DNA of 30,159 bases from Actinomycetes bacterium (GTDB taxonomy: Bacteria > Actinomycetota > Actinomycetes > Actinomycetales > Cellulomonadaceae), in the NCBI GenBank assembly GCA_021793115.1, contig JAJYTJ010000028.1, forward strand, positions 1 through 30,159, written 5' to 3'. Within the stretch, counting starts at the first letter, position 1; each line of letters starts with the position of its first letter. The position numbers and the translations under genes are program-made. The notes under the pieces are model-generated. The model was not told the DNA's origin. It was given only the letters and a program-made list of their open reading frames with translations, and ran no database searches. This document shows, piece after piece, positions 21,792-28,775 of this stretch.

Positions 21792-23096
21792 CTACGTCAG
21801 CGCTGGGTTGGCCAGCGCGACGAGCTGGCGTGCCTGCGCCGAGAACCACGCCCCGGCGGCGGGGTCGACGATGCCGCCCCACTCCGGGTCGGTGCCCGTG
21901 CCGGAGCGGTCGCACTGGCCGTCGGACTCGCCCGGCACCTTCACCCAGAGATACGCGTCGACCAGCGCGTTGCCGGTGGTGGTCGTCGGCCGCAGCCCCA
22001 GGCCCCGGCCCGGAGGGTTGCACCAGTCGAGCGCGCCCACCCACGGCCCTTGGCCGTTGCGGCTGGTGTCGACGACGAAGTGCGTGGTCGCAGCGGTGGT
22101 GCCCAGCGCCGCGGCGTAGCGCGAGTCGATGCCCACGGTGTTCCACGTGAGGTCGTCCGCCACGCCGCTGTACGGCTGGTTGCTCCAGACCTTCGTGTTG
22201 TCGAGCGCGGCACCCGCCCAGCTCGTCGCCGGGCCGCCGTCCCAGTACTGGTTGCCGCAGTTCTTCCCGAAGTCGTAGGCCGTCGGGTCGGCGGCGCTGT
22301 CGCGTTCCGCCAGGGCGATGCAGTCCGAGATCCACGTGCCGTAGTCGACGAGGTTGGGGCTGAACTGGTAGTTGGAGACGTCGAGGAAGAAGCCGTCCGC
22401 GCGCTGCACGCCGGCCTCAAGGAGCCGCTGGGCGGACTCGCCGACGTTCTGCCAGCCGGTGTGGGTGGCGTCGAGGTACACCGCGGTGTGGTGGCCCTTC
22501 TTCAGGCGGTCGATGGCGTAGCCGAGCTGCGTGAAGCGCTGCGCCGGGTCCACGCCAGCGATGGTGCAGTTGGAGCTGCCGTCGATCTTGCTCACGTAGT
22601 TGGGGATGAGCCCGAGCCCGTCGGGTTCGAGGATGACCGCGGCCGGGGCGTCGCCGATGCCGGCGGCCAGGCCGTCGATCCATGCCTCGTACTCGGCGGT
22701 GGTCTGCGCGCCGCCCGCGGAGTACTGGCCGCAGTCGCGGTTGGACGTGTTGTAGGCGACGAGCACGGGCACGCTGCGGGTCTTCTGCGCGCCGCGGACC
22801 ACGGTGGCGACGTCGTGACGGACCTGGCGCGGCGTGCCGCCGGTGAACCAGGTGGCGGAGGGGAACCGCGCGAGCAGCTGGGCGTCAGCCTTCGGGCTCC
22901 CCGGCCACGCCGGGCCGCGGAGCTTGGCCGCCGCCTGGGCGGTGGTGCTGTGCGGGTTGACGTACAGCCGGGCGCCCGGCTGCAGCGGGTTGCCGGCCGG
23001 ATCCGGCGTGTGGCACGCCGCGGCGGGGCCGGCGGCCAGGACGACGAGGGCGGCGGCTGCCGCGACGGAGACGAGCTTCGTTGCTGTTCCTGTCAT
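21792..23096 (-). CDS. Secreted glycoside hydrolase family 6 cellulase
   Basis: This 434-residue secreted enzyme cleaves beta-1,4-glucan with inversion. It has a signal peptide (residues 1-27, cleavage near AAA-C) followed directly by a single GH6 domain; no carbohydrate-binding module or linker is present. Key residues are Asp121 in NRDCGQYSAGG (pKa-modulating), Asp159 in ILEPDGLG (proton donor) and Asp343 in VDTSRNGQG (base candidate), with the GH6 WCNPPGRGLG and LWVKVPGESDG segments near the end. The residues C122, C177, C259, C280 and C359 suggest disulfides. GGGAGCG precedes the ATG at 23096. CelR/CebR-like operator boxes lie at the start codon and 130 bp upstream, implying induction by cellobiose. 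Confidence 0.95.
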   Translation of the reverse strand: MTGTATKLVSVAAAAALVVLAAGPAAACHTPDPAGNPLQPGARLYVNPHSTTAQAAAKLRGPAWPGSPKADAQLLARFPSATWFTGGTPRQVRHDVATVVRGAQKTRSVPVLVAYNTSNRDCGQYSAGGAQTTAEYEAWIDGLAAGIGDAPAAVILEPDGLGLIPNYVSKIDGSSNCTIAGVDPAQRFTQLGYAIDRLKKGHHTAVYLDATHTGWQNVGESAQRLLEAGVQRADGFFLDVSNYQFSPNLVDYGTWISDCIALAERDSAADPTAYDFGKNCGNQYWDGGPATSWAGAALDNTKVWSNQPYSGVADDLTWNTVGIDSRYAAALGTTAATTHFVVDTSRNGQGPWVGALDWCNPPGRGLGLRPTTTTGNALVDAYLWVKVPGESDGQCDRSGTGTDPEWGGIVDPAAGAWFSAQARQLVALANPALT

Positions 23097-23109
23097 GAGA
23101 ACGCTCCCA
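23096..23109. promoter_or_regulatory. CelR/CebR-like operator at the cellulase start
   Basis: TGAGAACGCTCCCA matches the known 14-bp palindrome TGGGAGCGCTCCCA at 12 of 14 positions. It covers the first base of the start codon and the ribosome-binding site on the minus strand, so a bound LacI-type repressor would block initiation or transcription through the leader. Confidence 0.65.
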
Positions 23110-23130
23110 CTCTGACGAGCCGGCGCGAAC

Positions 23131-23181
23131 GTGCACCGGCGGGTGGATCTCGATTCCCTTGTGCGGTGGGCGCCGGTGCAC
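23131..23181. repeat. 11-bp inverted repeat in the cellulase leader
   Basis: GTGCACCGGCG (23131-23141) and CGCCGGTGCAC (23171-23181) are perfect complements separated by 29 nt. They lie between the two CelR-like boxes. They could form a leader-RNA hairpin or be a pair of protein half-sites. Confidence 0.6.
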
Positions 23182-23224
23182 TGCGCTGTGGGGCGCCCCC
23201 GATGCCGACCAGGCTCGCTCGGCG

Positions 23225-23238
23225 TGGGAGCGCTGTCA
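23225..23238. promoter_or_regulatory. Second CelR/CebR-like operator upstream of the cellulase
   Basis: TGGGAGCGCTGTCA matches TGGGAGCGCTCCCA at 12 of 14 positions. Its centre is 129 bp from that of the box at 23096-23109, a distance compatible with repression by DNA looping. Confidence 0.65.
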
Positions 23239-23356
23239 ACAGATGGGGGCTGGGGCCGCCGCTGCCCGGCTCTCGGCCGGGGCTGAGGCGCCCGGTAGGC
23301 TCGTCGTCGTCCGCACGGCTCCCGGGCCTGCGGACGCGCGGGCGGCGACGCCCGAC

Positions 23357-23429
23357 GCGCCTGTAGCTCAGGGGATAGAGCACCGCTCTCCTAAAGCGGG
23401 TGTCGGCGGTTCGAATCCGCTCAGGCGCA
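23357..23429 (+). tRNA. tRNA-Arg (anticodon CCU)
   Basis: A 73-nt cloverleaf: acceptor GCGCCTG/CAGGCGC, a D-arm with GCTCAGGGGATAGAGC, anticodon stem CCGCT/AGCGG around the loop CTCCTAA (anticodon CCT, reading AGG), and a T-arm GGCGG-TTCGAAT-CCGCT (one non-pairing end). CCA is not encoded. A possible -10 box TAGGCT is at 23296-23301. The last bases of tRNA genes are common integration sites, and the genes to the right look accessory. Confidence 0.95.
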
Positions 23430-23477
23430 CGGGACAAAGCATTTGGTGAGCCGTGCGCATCGGCGGCAAGGCTGCGA

Positions 23478-24255
23478 TCAACGGCGGTGTCGCCCGGGGC
23501 GGAGCGCCTGGACCACGGCGTCGAAGTCCGGCACCGGCCGTCCGCGCTGGACGCGCAGGCGTTCGACAAGGCGCTTGCGCCACAACCCCCACGCCGTCCA
23601 CGAGCTTGCCGCCGTTGAAGACCTGTCCCCACCAGACCACGACCGGTGTGACCCAGACGCGATGTCCGCAACGGTCCTGGATCTGACGAGACAGGGCGGC
23701 GGCCTCGCCGCGGACCTTCTTGAGGACCGCATCGACATCCAGGGTGAGCGGCTCGTCGTACTCGTGGCGCCCGACGAGCCGCCCGGCCTTGGACTCCTCG
23801 AGGCGGTAGCTCGACCACTTCGAGTTCAGGCAGAACACCCCAGCAGGGCCGAGGACAACGTGGTCGAAGTTGGCGCTTCCGTTGGCCAGGTCGTGGAGCA
23901 CGACCCACCCGTCGCCTTCCAGACGGCGCAACTGCTTGGCCGTCTGCTCTTCACCGAGCGCACCGGCCTCCCAGGTGGCGATGGCCACGGGCGGGCTCTG
24001 GCGCAACGCGAACAGCACGCCGATGAGGGCGCCGGCGAAGGCCGCCGTCGCCCACGTGTGGTCGCCCGGGAGCCAGCTCATGAGCGCCCAGAACGCGAGC
24101 CACACCGCGGCGGAGACGCCAGTCGCGGCGAGCCACACTCCTCGGTGTCGACGGAGCCACGCCTTGCGCTGCTGGGCGTACTTGCGCCGGGCACGCCACC
24201 CTGCGCGCCGCCGGTTCCACAGCGCATCCCACCTGCGACTGAATGCCCCCTTCAC
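23478..24255 (-). pseudogene. NERD-domain membrane protein, frameshifted near its 3' end
   Basis: From GTG 24255 the protein has a very basic head, two hydrophobic segments (about 41-58 and 66-85), then a nuclease-related NERD domain. That domain includes GALGEEQTAKQLRRLEGDGWVVLHDLANGSANFDHVVLGPAGVFCLNSKW, here split by positions 96-145. After GGKLVDGVG the frame turns into Pro/Ala/Arg-rich sequence that would run through the tRNA gene to 23368. The neighbouring frame instead continues WRKRLVERLRV...DFDAVVQALRPG and stops at 23478, a normal NERD ending. A single-base difference in or beside the run of five C (plus strand 23586-23590) would join them. It is either a recent pseudogene or a sequencing error. 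Confidence 0.75.
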
Positions 24256-24371
24256 CGTCGTGTCATCGGCGAGCGCCGGGTGTCACCTTGAGGGGCGGCG
24301 CGCGGAAGCGGCGGCTCGCCGGATCTGGTGACGTGCGAGTCGTTAGGCACCCGGCGAGTGATCGCACGCCG

Positions 24372-25046
24372 TCAGGGCAGCACGTGGCGGTACGCGATGT
24401 CGCCGAGCACCGCCTCCGGGCTCGTCGTGTGGTCGTAGCCCCACAGGCCGTCGTCGTCGATCCACCAGTGACCGGTGTCCAGCGCCCAGTGCCACCACCA
24501 CACGCGCTCGGCCAGGGTCAGGGTGCCGACGTAGAGGTCGTCGTGCGGGTCCCACACGCCGATGGGCGCCTCGGGGCTCTCCGGCTCGGCGCAGTCGACG
24601 AAGGTGGTCCCGCCGCCGGTGAGGAGCACCAGCCACCAGGGGCGGTACCACGCGGCCTGGCCCGGATGCTCGCTGTCCAGGGGAGACACCCAGCGGGCGG
24701 TGGCGCGCTCGTGACGGTCGACCAGGTGCTCGACGTACTGCGTCGGCTCGGACGTCATCTCGTAGAGCTGGAGGGCCTGGGCGAACGCCTGGCGCAGCGG
24801 CACGAAGAACCGGTGCGGGACCAGGCTCCGGAGGCCAGGCATGGGCGCGTCGCCGTGGTCGCAGCCGTCGTGCCACATCCAGATCGCGGCGGCCTCCTCC
24901 GGGAGCCCGCCCTCGAACTCCGCGGCCAGGGCGTCGGCCTGCTCGCGGCTGACGCCGGGCCGCAGGCAGTCCACCGCCACTGACCCCAGGCTGCGCAGCC
25001 GGTCCTCCCAGCCGGCCAGTGCCGCCGTCACGGACTCCGCACTCAT
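24372..25046 (-). CDS. SMI1/KNR4 (SUKH) family protein
   Basis: This 224-residue soluble protein matches the SMI1/KNR4 superfamily. It has an N-terminal RPGVSREQADALAAEFEGGLPEEAAAIWMWHDGCD segment (listed over residues 29-63), a central WYRPWWLVLLTGGGTTFVDC strand pair and a GVWDPHDDLYV stretch. A Trp-rich C-terminal region follows (VWWWHWALDTGHWWIDDD). In bacteria such proteins are often immunity proteins of polymorphic toxins, but many are solitary with no known partner. No toxin lies beside it. The ATG at 25046 has a G-rich stretch about nine bases before it. The nearest neighbours are the broken NERD gene and a lipoprotein. Confidence 0.75.
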   Translation of the reverse strand: MSAESVTAALAGWEDRLRSLGSVAVDCLRPGVSREQADALAAEFEGGLPEEAAAIWMWHDGCDHGDAPMPGLRSLVPHRFFVPLRQAFAQALQLYEMTSEPTQYVEHLVDRHERATARWVSPLDSEHPGQAAWYRPWWLVLLTGGGTTFVDCAEPESPEAPIGVWDPHDDLYVGTLTLAERVWWWHWALDTGHWWIDDDGLWGYDHTTSPEAVLGDIAYRHVLP

Positions 25047-25214
25047 CTCGCACCCCCTGCGACTCGCGAGCGGCCCCACCGTGCCTATCGACACCGGTAC
25101 GGCAGAACGTGACCGTCGAGGTTCCCCTCTGGCGGCTCGTGATCTCACAGTCGCCGGCCCGGGGATCGAAGGGCGCCCGGCCGGCGGCAACTACCCAGGC
25201 GTGAAGGGCGGCCG

Positions 25215-25712
25215 TCACGCTCCCGTGGCGCAGGCGCTCACGTCGAAGGGGAAGCTCGGCGCGGACGCGGCCGGGTCGAGGCCGACGTTGATGCCGCCGA
25301 CAGGCATGCCGGACACCAGCACCCAGTACACGCCGGGGGCGTCGGCCGGCACCGCCAGGTGGACGGTGGCCGTGTGGTCGGCGTCGTCGTCGACCTTCGT
25401 CGTGTCCGCGGACACGACGGGCGCGCTGGCGGAGCAAGGACCCCGGAGCTCCGCCGTGACCTGGGCGAGGACCTTGCGGGGCGGCGGCATGGCTCCGTTG
25501 ACGCTCGTGTCGTGACAGTCGTTGGGGTCCCAGAGGTACTTCAGGGGGATGGTGACGGTCTGGCCAGGTGCCGCGCTCGTCGGCACCTGGCCGCTAGGCG
25601 CGACGCACGCCCCGCCGCCGCCGGTGCCGATCGTCACGGCGGCACAGCCGGCGAGCGCGGGCACGACGAGGCCGAGCGCCACCATGGATCGGGTTGTGCG
25701 TGACCACCACAT
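25215..25712 (-). CDS. Putative lipoprotein
   Basis: This 165-residue protein has a basic N-terminus, a hydrophobic segment and the lipobox LAGC (Cys23), so it should be lipid-anchored outside the membrane. The mature part is beta-rich in appearance and has four further cysteines, likely two disulfides, with an end resembling an Ig-like or cupredoxin-like strand pattern (VYWVLVSGMPVGGINVGL). I do not recognise a family. ATG at 25712 is used; an internal ATG at residue 10 would still give a working signal. TACCAT at 25761-25756 is a possible -10 box. Confidence 0.65.
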   Translation of the reverse strand: MWWSRTTRSMVALGLVVPALAGCAAVTIGTGGGGACVAPSGQVPTSAAPGQTVTIPLKYLWDPNDCHDTSVNGAMPPPRKVLAQVTAELRGPCSASAPVVSADTTKVDDDADHTATVHLAVPADAPGVYWVLVSGMPVGGINVGLDPAASAPSFPFDVSACATGA

Positions 25713-25755
25713 GGAGCACCGCCCCCTTGCGGACTGCTCGTCGTCGGTGGCTTGA

Positions 25756-25761
25756 ATGGTA
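25756..25761 (-). promoter_or_regulatory. Possible -10 box for the lipoprotein gene
   Basis: TACCAT on the minus strand sits between the short arms TGAAT (25753-25757) and ATTCA (25765-25769), 43 bp before the start codon. A small operator is possible. Confidence 0.3.
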
Positions 25762-25887
25762 GTGATTCACGCCCGGGTCCGGGGCCTGATTGTCGAGGCG
25801 AAGTGACTGGTCAGGGCCGCATAGCCATAACTGTCTCCGCGTCGCGCATCTCCGCGATGCCGTGCCTGAGCGCGCTTCGGTGGACTC

Positions 25888-26121
25888 TCACGCGGCGAAG
25901 TGGGCGAGCGCGGCCCGGATCGCCTCGGACCGAGTCATGTGCTGCTCCGCCGCTCTGGCGTCGAGGGCGTCGAGCTCCTCCGCCGTCAGTCGGACGGCGA
26001 CGACCTGCATGGGTTCCGCCCCGCGCCCAGGGCGCCCACGGCCGCGACGCTTCAGGGCGTCGACGTCGTAGCCGGCTTCGGCCTCGTCTGCCCACCGCTG
26101 GATCTGGTCCTCGCTCCCCAC
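25888..26121 (-). CDS. Ribbon-helix-helix (CopG-like) protein
   Basis: This 77-residue protein ends in a ribbon-helix-helix DNA-binding domain: the strand MQVVAVRLTAEELDAL followed by DARAAEQHMTRSEAIRAALAHFA. It is preceded by an acidic/basic segment (DQIQRWADEAEAGYDVDALKRRGRGRPG) common in antitoxin-like RHH proteins of actinobacteria. Such proteins usually repress their own operon and neutralise a toxin. No toxin gene follows within the 175 bp to the next gene, so it appears solitary. GTG at 26121 is chosen because TACGCT lies exactly six bases upstream; the frame is open further upstream but without domain similarity. Confidence 0.78.
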   Translation of the reverse strand: MGSEDQIQRWADEAEAGYDVDALKRRGRGRPGRGAEPMQVVAVRLTAEELDALDARAAEQHMTRSEAIRAALAHFAA

Positions 26122-26442
26122 AGGAAAAGCGTATGACGAAAAGATGTAGGCGGCCAGAGGAGGTCGCCTACACCGGCGGACCTCCCCGGCGAGCCGACGT
26201 CGGTCGGGCCGCTCGCAGGCCGATTGGGGTGTTGACACGCGCCGCGCTGCGTCGATCGACAAGGGCCACGCGCCAGCGGAGGCGGTGCGCGGGCGCGTCA
26301 ATGCATCCGCCACGGGCAAGTCGCCGTCCCTGCGCCTGGGTCAACAGTCCCGTTTTGGCGGCCCTGATGGGCCATTCTGGCGGCACGCGCGCACAAGAGG
26401 TGTCGGGAACAACTGCGAAACCGGTGCCCACCGGTCGACCCT
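26122..26442. other. Intergenic region between RHH and LppM-like genes
   Basis: The only signals I see are the RHH promoter at the left end (TACGCT at 26133-26128) and two ACCGGT hexamers (26420-26425 and 26430-26435) just before the LppM-like GTG. No RNA gene or conserved ORF is recognisable. The composition is slightly less GC-biased than the left half of the window. Confidence 0.4.
26128..26133 (-). promoter_or_regulatory. -10 box of a leaderless promoter for the RHH gene
   Basis: TACGCT on the minus strand, then TTTCCT, then GTG at 26121. The surrounding AT-rich stretch (about 26122-26148) stands out from its flanks. Confidence 0.5.
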
Positions 26443-27258
26443 GTGAGCATGCTGAGAAACCGATCCGCTTGTTCTCGTCGGCGCCTGATCGTCGGCGTAG
26501 CAACCGCCTTCGCAGCGTTGCTCACCTTGAGCGGCTGCTTCCGGATCGACATGGCCGTGACGATCCACTCCAACGACACCGTTGACGCCACCATGATCAT
26601 GGCGGTCAACCAGTCCATGCTGAGCCTGACAGGCAGCACCGTGGACGACCTCTTCCCCGACAGCGACTTCGAAGGGGCTACCAGCGCACCGTTCAGCGAT
26701 GGTGACCTCGTCGGCAAGACGTTCACGATCAAGAACCAGCCGTTGTCGAAGTTCAACGAGGGCAAAGGCGACGGCTCCGGGTCCATGACGGCCAAGCATG
26801 TGAACGGCACGTACGTCGTGGACGGCACCTTGGACCTGAGCTCGGGGGAGACTGACGCGACGACCCTGAGCATGATCAAGACCGGGACCGTGAAGATCGC
26901 CTTCACGTTCCCCGGCAAGGTCACAGACGCGAATGGGACCATCGACACGAAGACGAACACCGTCACGTGGCATCCGAGCGACCCGACGCAGCCGCTGAAG
27001 ATGCACGCCGTCGCCAAGGACTCCGCGGAAAGTGCCATCGCTCCGTGGATGCTCTTCGGCGGTGGCGGTCTGGCACTGGTGATCGTCGCCGGCGTGGTCG
27101 TGCTGATCGTTGTTCGTTCGCGACGCAAGGCTGAGCCGATCACGCCGAATGTGGTTGAGGATGCGCGCGGTCCGCAGTACTGGGGCCCATCGGTCGAGCC
27201 GGCTGGTCCCTCCGTACTGCCCGAGGATCCGACGACGCCGGGTCCTCAGCAGCCCTGA
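26443..27258 (+). CDS. LppM-like lipoprotein with C-terminal membrane anchor
   Basis: This 271-residue protein has a signal peptide ending in the lipobox LTLSGC (Cys33). The start of the mature protein, FRIDMAVTIHSNDTVDATMIMAVN, resembles the LppM/DUF3153 domain. A membrane segment near 205-225 (GGGGLALVIVAGVVVLIVV) is followed by RSRRK and a Pro-rich cytoplasmic tail. LppM of mycobacteria affects phagosome maturation and envelope composition; the role here is unknown. GTG 26443 is used, with an ATG two codons later as alternative. Codon use includes more A/T third positions than neighbours such as PPK2, a weak hint of different origin. A strong terminator follows. Confidence 0.8.
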   Translation: MSMLRNRSACSRRRLIVGVATAFAALLTLSGCFRIDMAVTIHSNDTVDATMIMAVNQSMLSLTGSTVDDLFPDSDFEGATSAPFSDGDLVGKTFTIKNQPLSKFNEGKGDGSGSMTAKHVNGTYVVDGTLDLSSGETDATTLSMIKTGTVKIAFTFPGKVTDANGTIDTKTNTVTWHPSDPTQPLKMHAVAKDSAESAIAPWMLFGGGGLALVIVAGVVVLIVVRSRRKAEPITPNVVEDARGPQYWGPSVEPAGPSVLPEDPTTPGPQQP

Positions 27259-27270
27259 CGCCTGTCGGAC

Positions 27271-27306
27271 GCGAACGCCCCGCCACGTCCCAGGTGGGGC
27301 GTTCGC
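27271..27306 (+). terminator. Terminator after the LppM-like gene
   Basis: GCGAACGCCCC (27271-27281) and GGGGCGTTCGC (27296-27306) form a perfect 11-bp stem with a 14-nt loop. A run of seven T lies about 16 bp further on (27323-27329). Confidence 0.75.
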
Positions 27307-27351
27307 CATCTCCATGGTTGCGTTTTTTTCGTTTTGAACCACACTGAACCT

Positions 27352-27843
27352 ATGGCCGCCACCGCATCCAGTCCCGTCACGCTGCCCCCGAAAGATGTCG
27401 AGGCGGTCGACGAGGTCGCGCGCGTCCTGAGCACACCGGTCGCGAAGCTGGTGGGGCCGGACGGCGTGGCGGTCGAGCTGCCCGTCGAGGTGCACGAGCT
27501 GCTGTCCCACGTCGTCGATGCGCTGAGGCACGGGCAGGCGATCACCGTCGCGCCGGTGTCGATGCGCCTGACGACGAGCCAGGCGGCCGAGATGCTGGGC
27601 CTCTCACGGCCGACTCTCGTCCGGCTGCTCGAAGAGCACGAGATCCCGTTCGAGCGCACGTCGCGACATCGCCGGGTGCGGCTCGACGACCTGCTGGCCT
27701 ACCGCGAGCGCCGCCGGGTGGAGCGCCGCAGTGCCCTCGACGAGGTGACTCGCCAGGCCGTGGCTGACGGGCTCTACGACGACAGTGGCGCCGACTGCGC
27801 GGACGCGCTCAAGGAGGCTCGCACGTCGGGGGACTCGAGGTGA
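27352..27843 (+). CDS. Excisionase-type helix-turn-helix antitoxin
   Basis: This 163-residue protein has an N-terminal acidic region and a central excisionase/MerR-like helix-turn-helix with a short wing: LTTSQAAEMLGLSRPTLVRL, then EHEIPFERTSRHRRVRLDDLLAY. A C-terminal tail follows that could wrap the toxin. The stop overlaps the PIN gene by four bases (GTGA). An HTH protein of this kind followed by a PIN protein is the arrangement of VapBC50-like modules. It should bind and neutralise the toxin and repress the operon. No Shine-Dalgarno sequence is visible before the ATG, which follows an AT-rich stretch (27319-27351). Confidence 0.85.
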   Translation: MAATASSPVTLPPKDVEAVDEVARVLSTPVAKLVGPDGVAVELPVEVHELLSHVVDALRHGQAITVAPVSMRLTTSQAAEMLGLSRPTLVRLLEEHEIPFERTSRHRRVRLDDLLAYRERRRVERRSALDEVTRQAVADGLYDDSGADCADALKEARTSGDSR

Positions 27844-28421
27844 CGTTCGCCGCGCTCCTGGATGCCAACGTCCTGGCCTCCGTCGCGCTCGCCGACACTC
27901 TGCTCCGAACGGCTGAGGCCGGCCTGTACCGCCCGCTCTGGTCACGTCGAATCCTCGAGGAGGTTCGATACGCCGTGCTGCGTGTCCATCCGGACATGGA
28001 CCCCTCGCGGATCGACTCGCGGATCCATGCGATGAACGAGTCGTTCGAGGACGCGCTGGTCGAGGGCTGGGAACCTCTCGCCGAGGGGATCGTCGTCAGC
28101 ACCGACCCGAACGATCAGCACGTCATCGCTGCGGCGAAGCGCGGAGGAGCAGACGCGATCGTCACCGCGAACCTCGCGGACTTCCCGAACGGTGCGCTGG
28201 CGCAGCTGGGATTGCACGCCGTCTCGGCGGGCGACTTCCTGCTGGATCTCGCCGACCTGGACGAGTGGATCGTCGCCCGCGTCGTCGTCGAGCAGGCGAG
28301 CGCCACCGGACGTCCCCCGCTCGCGCCAGCTCAGGTGCTGGCCGCGCTGGGCGCTGCGGGCGTCCCGCGATTCGTGGACGCGATCGGTCCGGCCGTGGAC
28401 AAGCTCGTCGCCGCGAGCTGA
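27840..28421 (+). CDS. PIN-domain toxin, VapC-like
   Basis: This 193-residue protein has a PIN ribonuclease domain. Acidic metal-ligand candidates are Asp8 in LLDANVL, the glutamates in SRRILEEVRYAVLR, and the aspartates in STDPNDQHVIAAAKRGGADAIVT. The order fits the PIN fold, in which a Mg2+/Mn2+ centre cuts RNA, often tRNA or rRNA, in VapC toxins. It is longer than classical VapC (about 130 residues): an extra C-terminal helical part (about 145-193) is present, as in the VapC50-type group. Translation is coupled to the antitoxin by GTGA. All key acids seem present, so the toxin is probably active. Confidence 0.88.
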   Translation: MTFAALLDANVLASVALADTLLRTAEAGLYRPLWSRRILEEVRYAVLRVHPDMDPSRIDSRIHAMNESFEDALVEGWEPLAEGIVVSTDPNDQHVIAAAKRGGADAIVTANLADFPNGALAQLGLHAVSAGDFLLDLADLDEWIVARVVVEQASATGRPPLAPAQVLAALGAAGVPRFVDAIGPAVDKLVAAS

Positions 28422-28775
28422 TGCGCGAGGGGTGAGGGATCGGCGTCGCCGCCGACGACGTCGAGGCTGTCGCCGGCCCTCCGCACGCGAGTCGGCCGCG
28501 GGAGACCGCCCAGGCGGTCTAGCATCGGCTCGTCTCGCCGGACGAGGACGTGAGTACCGCCACACGGCCCGGAGGCGACGACCCGCCCGATCGGGCGACA
28601 GGTTGGGGACATCGGCGGACGGTCCCGCGGACGTGCGGGCTGCGGACGCCGCGCAGCGTCGGCGAGAAGCCGCGTTCGCACGATGCGGCAGCGCGCCGTG
28701 CGGTGGCCGGTTCGTGGTCCGGCGCCCGGGCCGGGTGCGTCGTCGGGCGGGGTGTGGGCGGTCGAAGGAGGAGTA
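28422..28775. other. Intergenic region before the helicase gene
   Basis: No convincing gene is seen; the plus-strand frame opening at the GTG 28550 is Arg-rich and changes frame relation with the helicase gene. TAGCAT at 28520-28525 could be a -10 box, giving a leader of about 245 nt. CGCCCGATCGGGCG at 28584-28597 is a perfect 14-bp palindrome and could be an operator. AAGGAGG at 28765-28771 is the ribosome-binding site of the next gene. Confidence 0.45.

Noticed and set aside
23368..23477. Natural C-terminal extension of the NERD protein
   Set aside because: It would translate through the tRNA-Arg gene and lacks similarity, whereas the adjacent frame gives a normal NERD ending.
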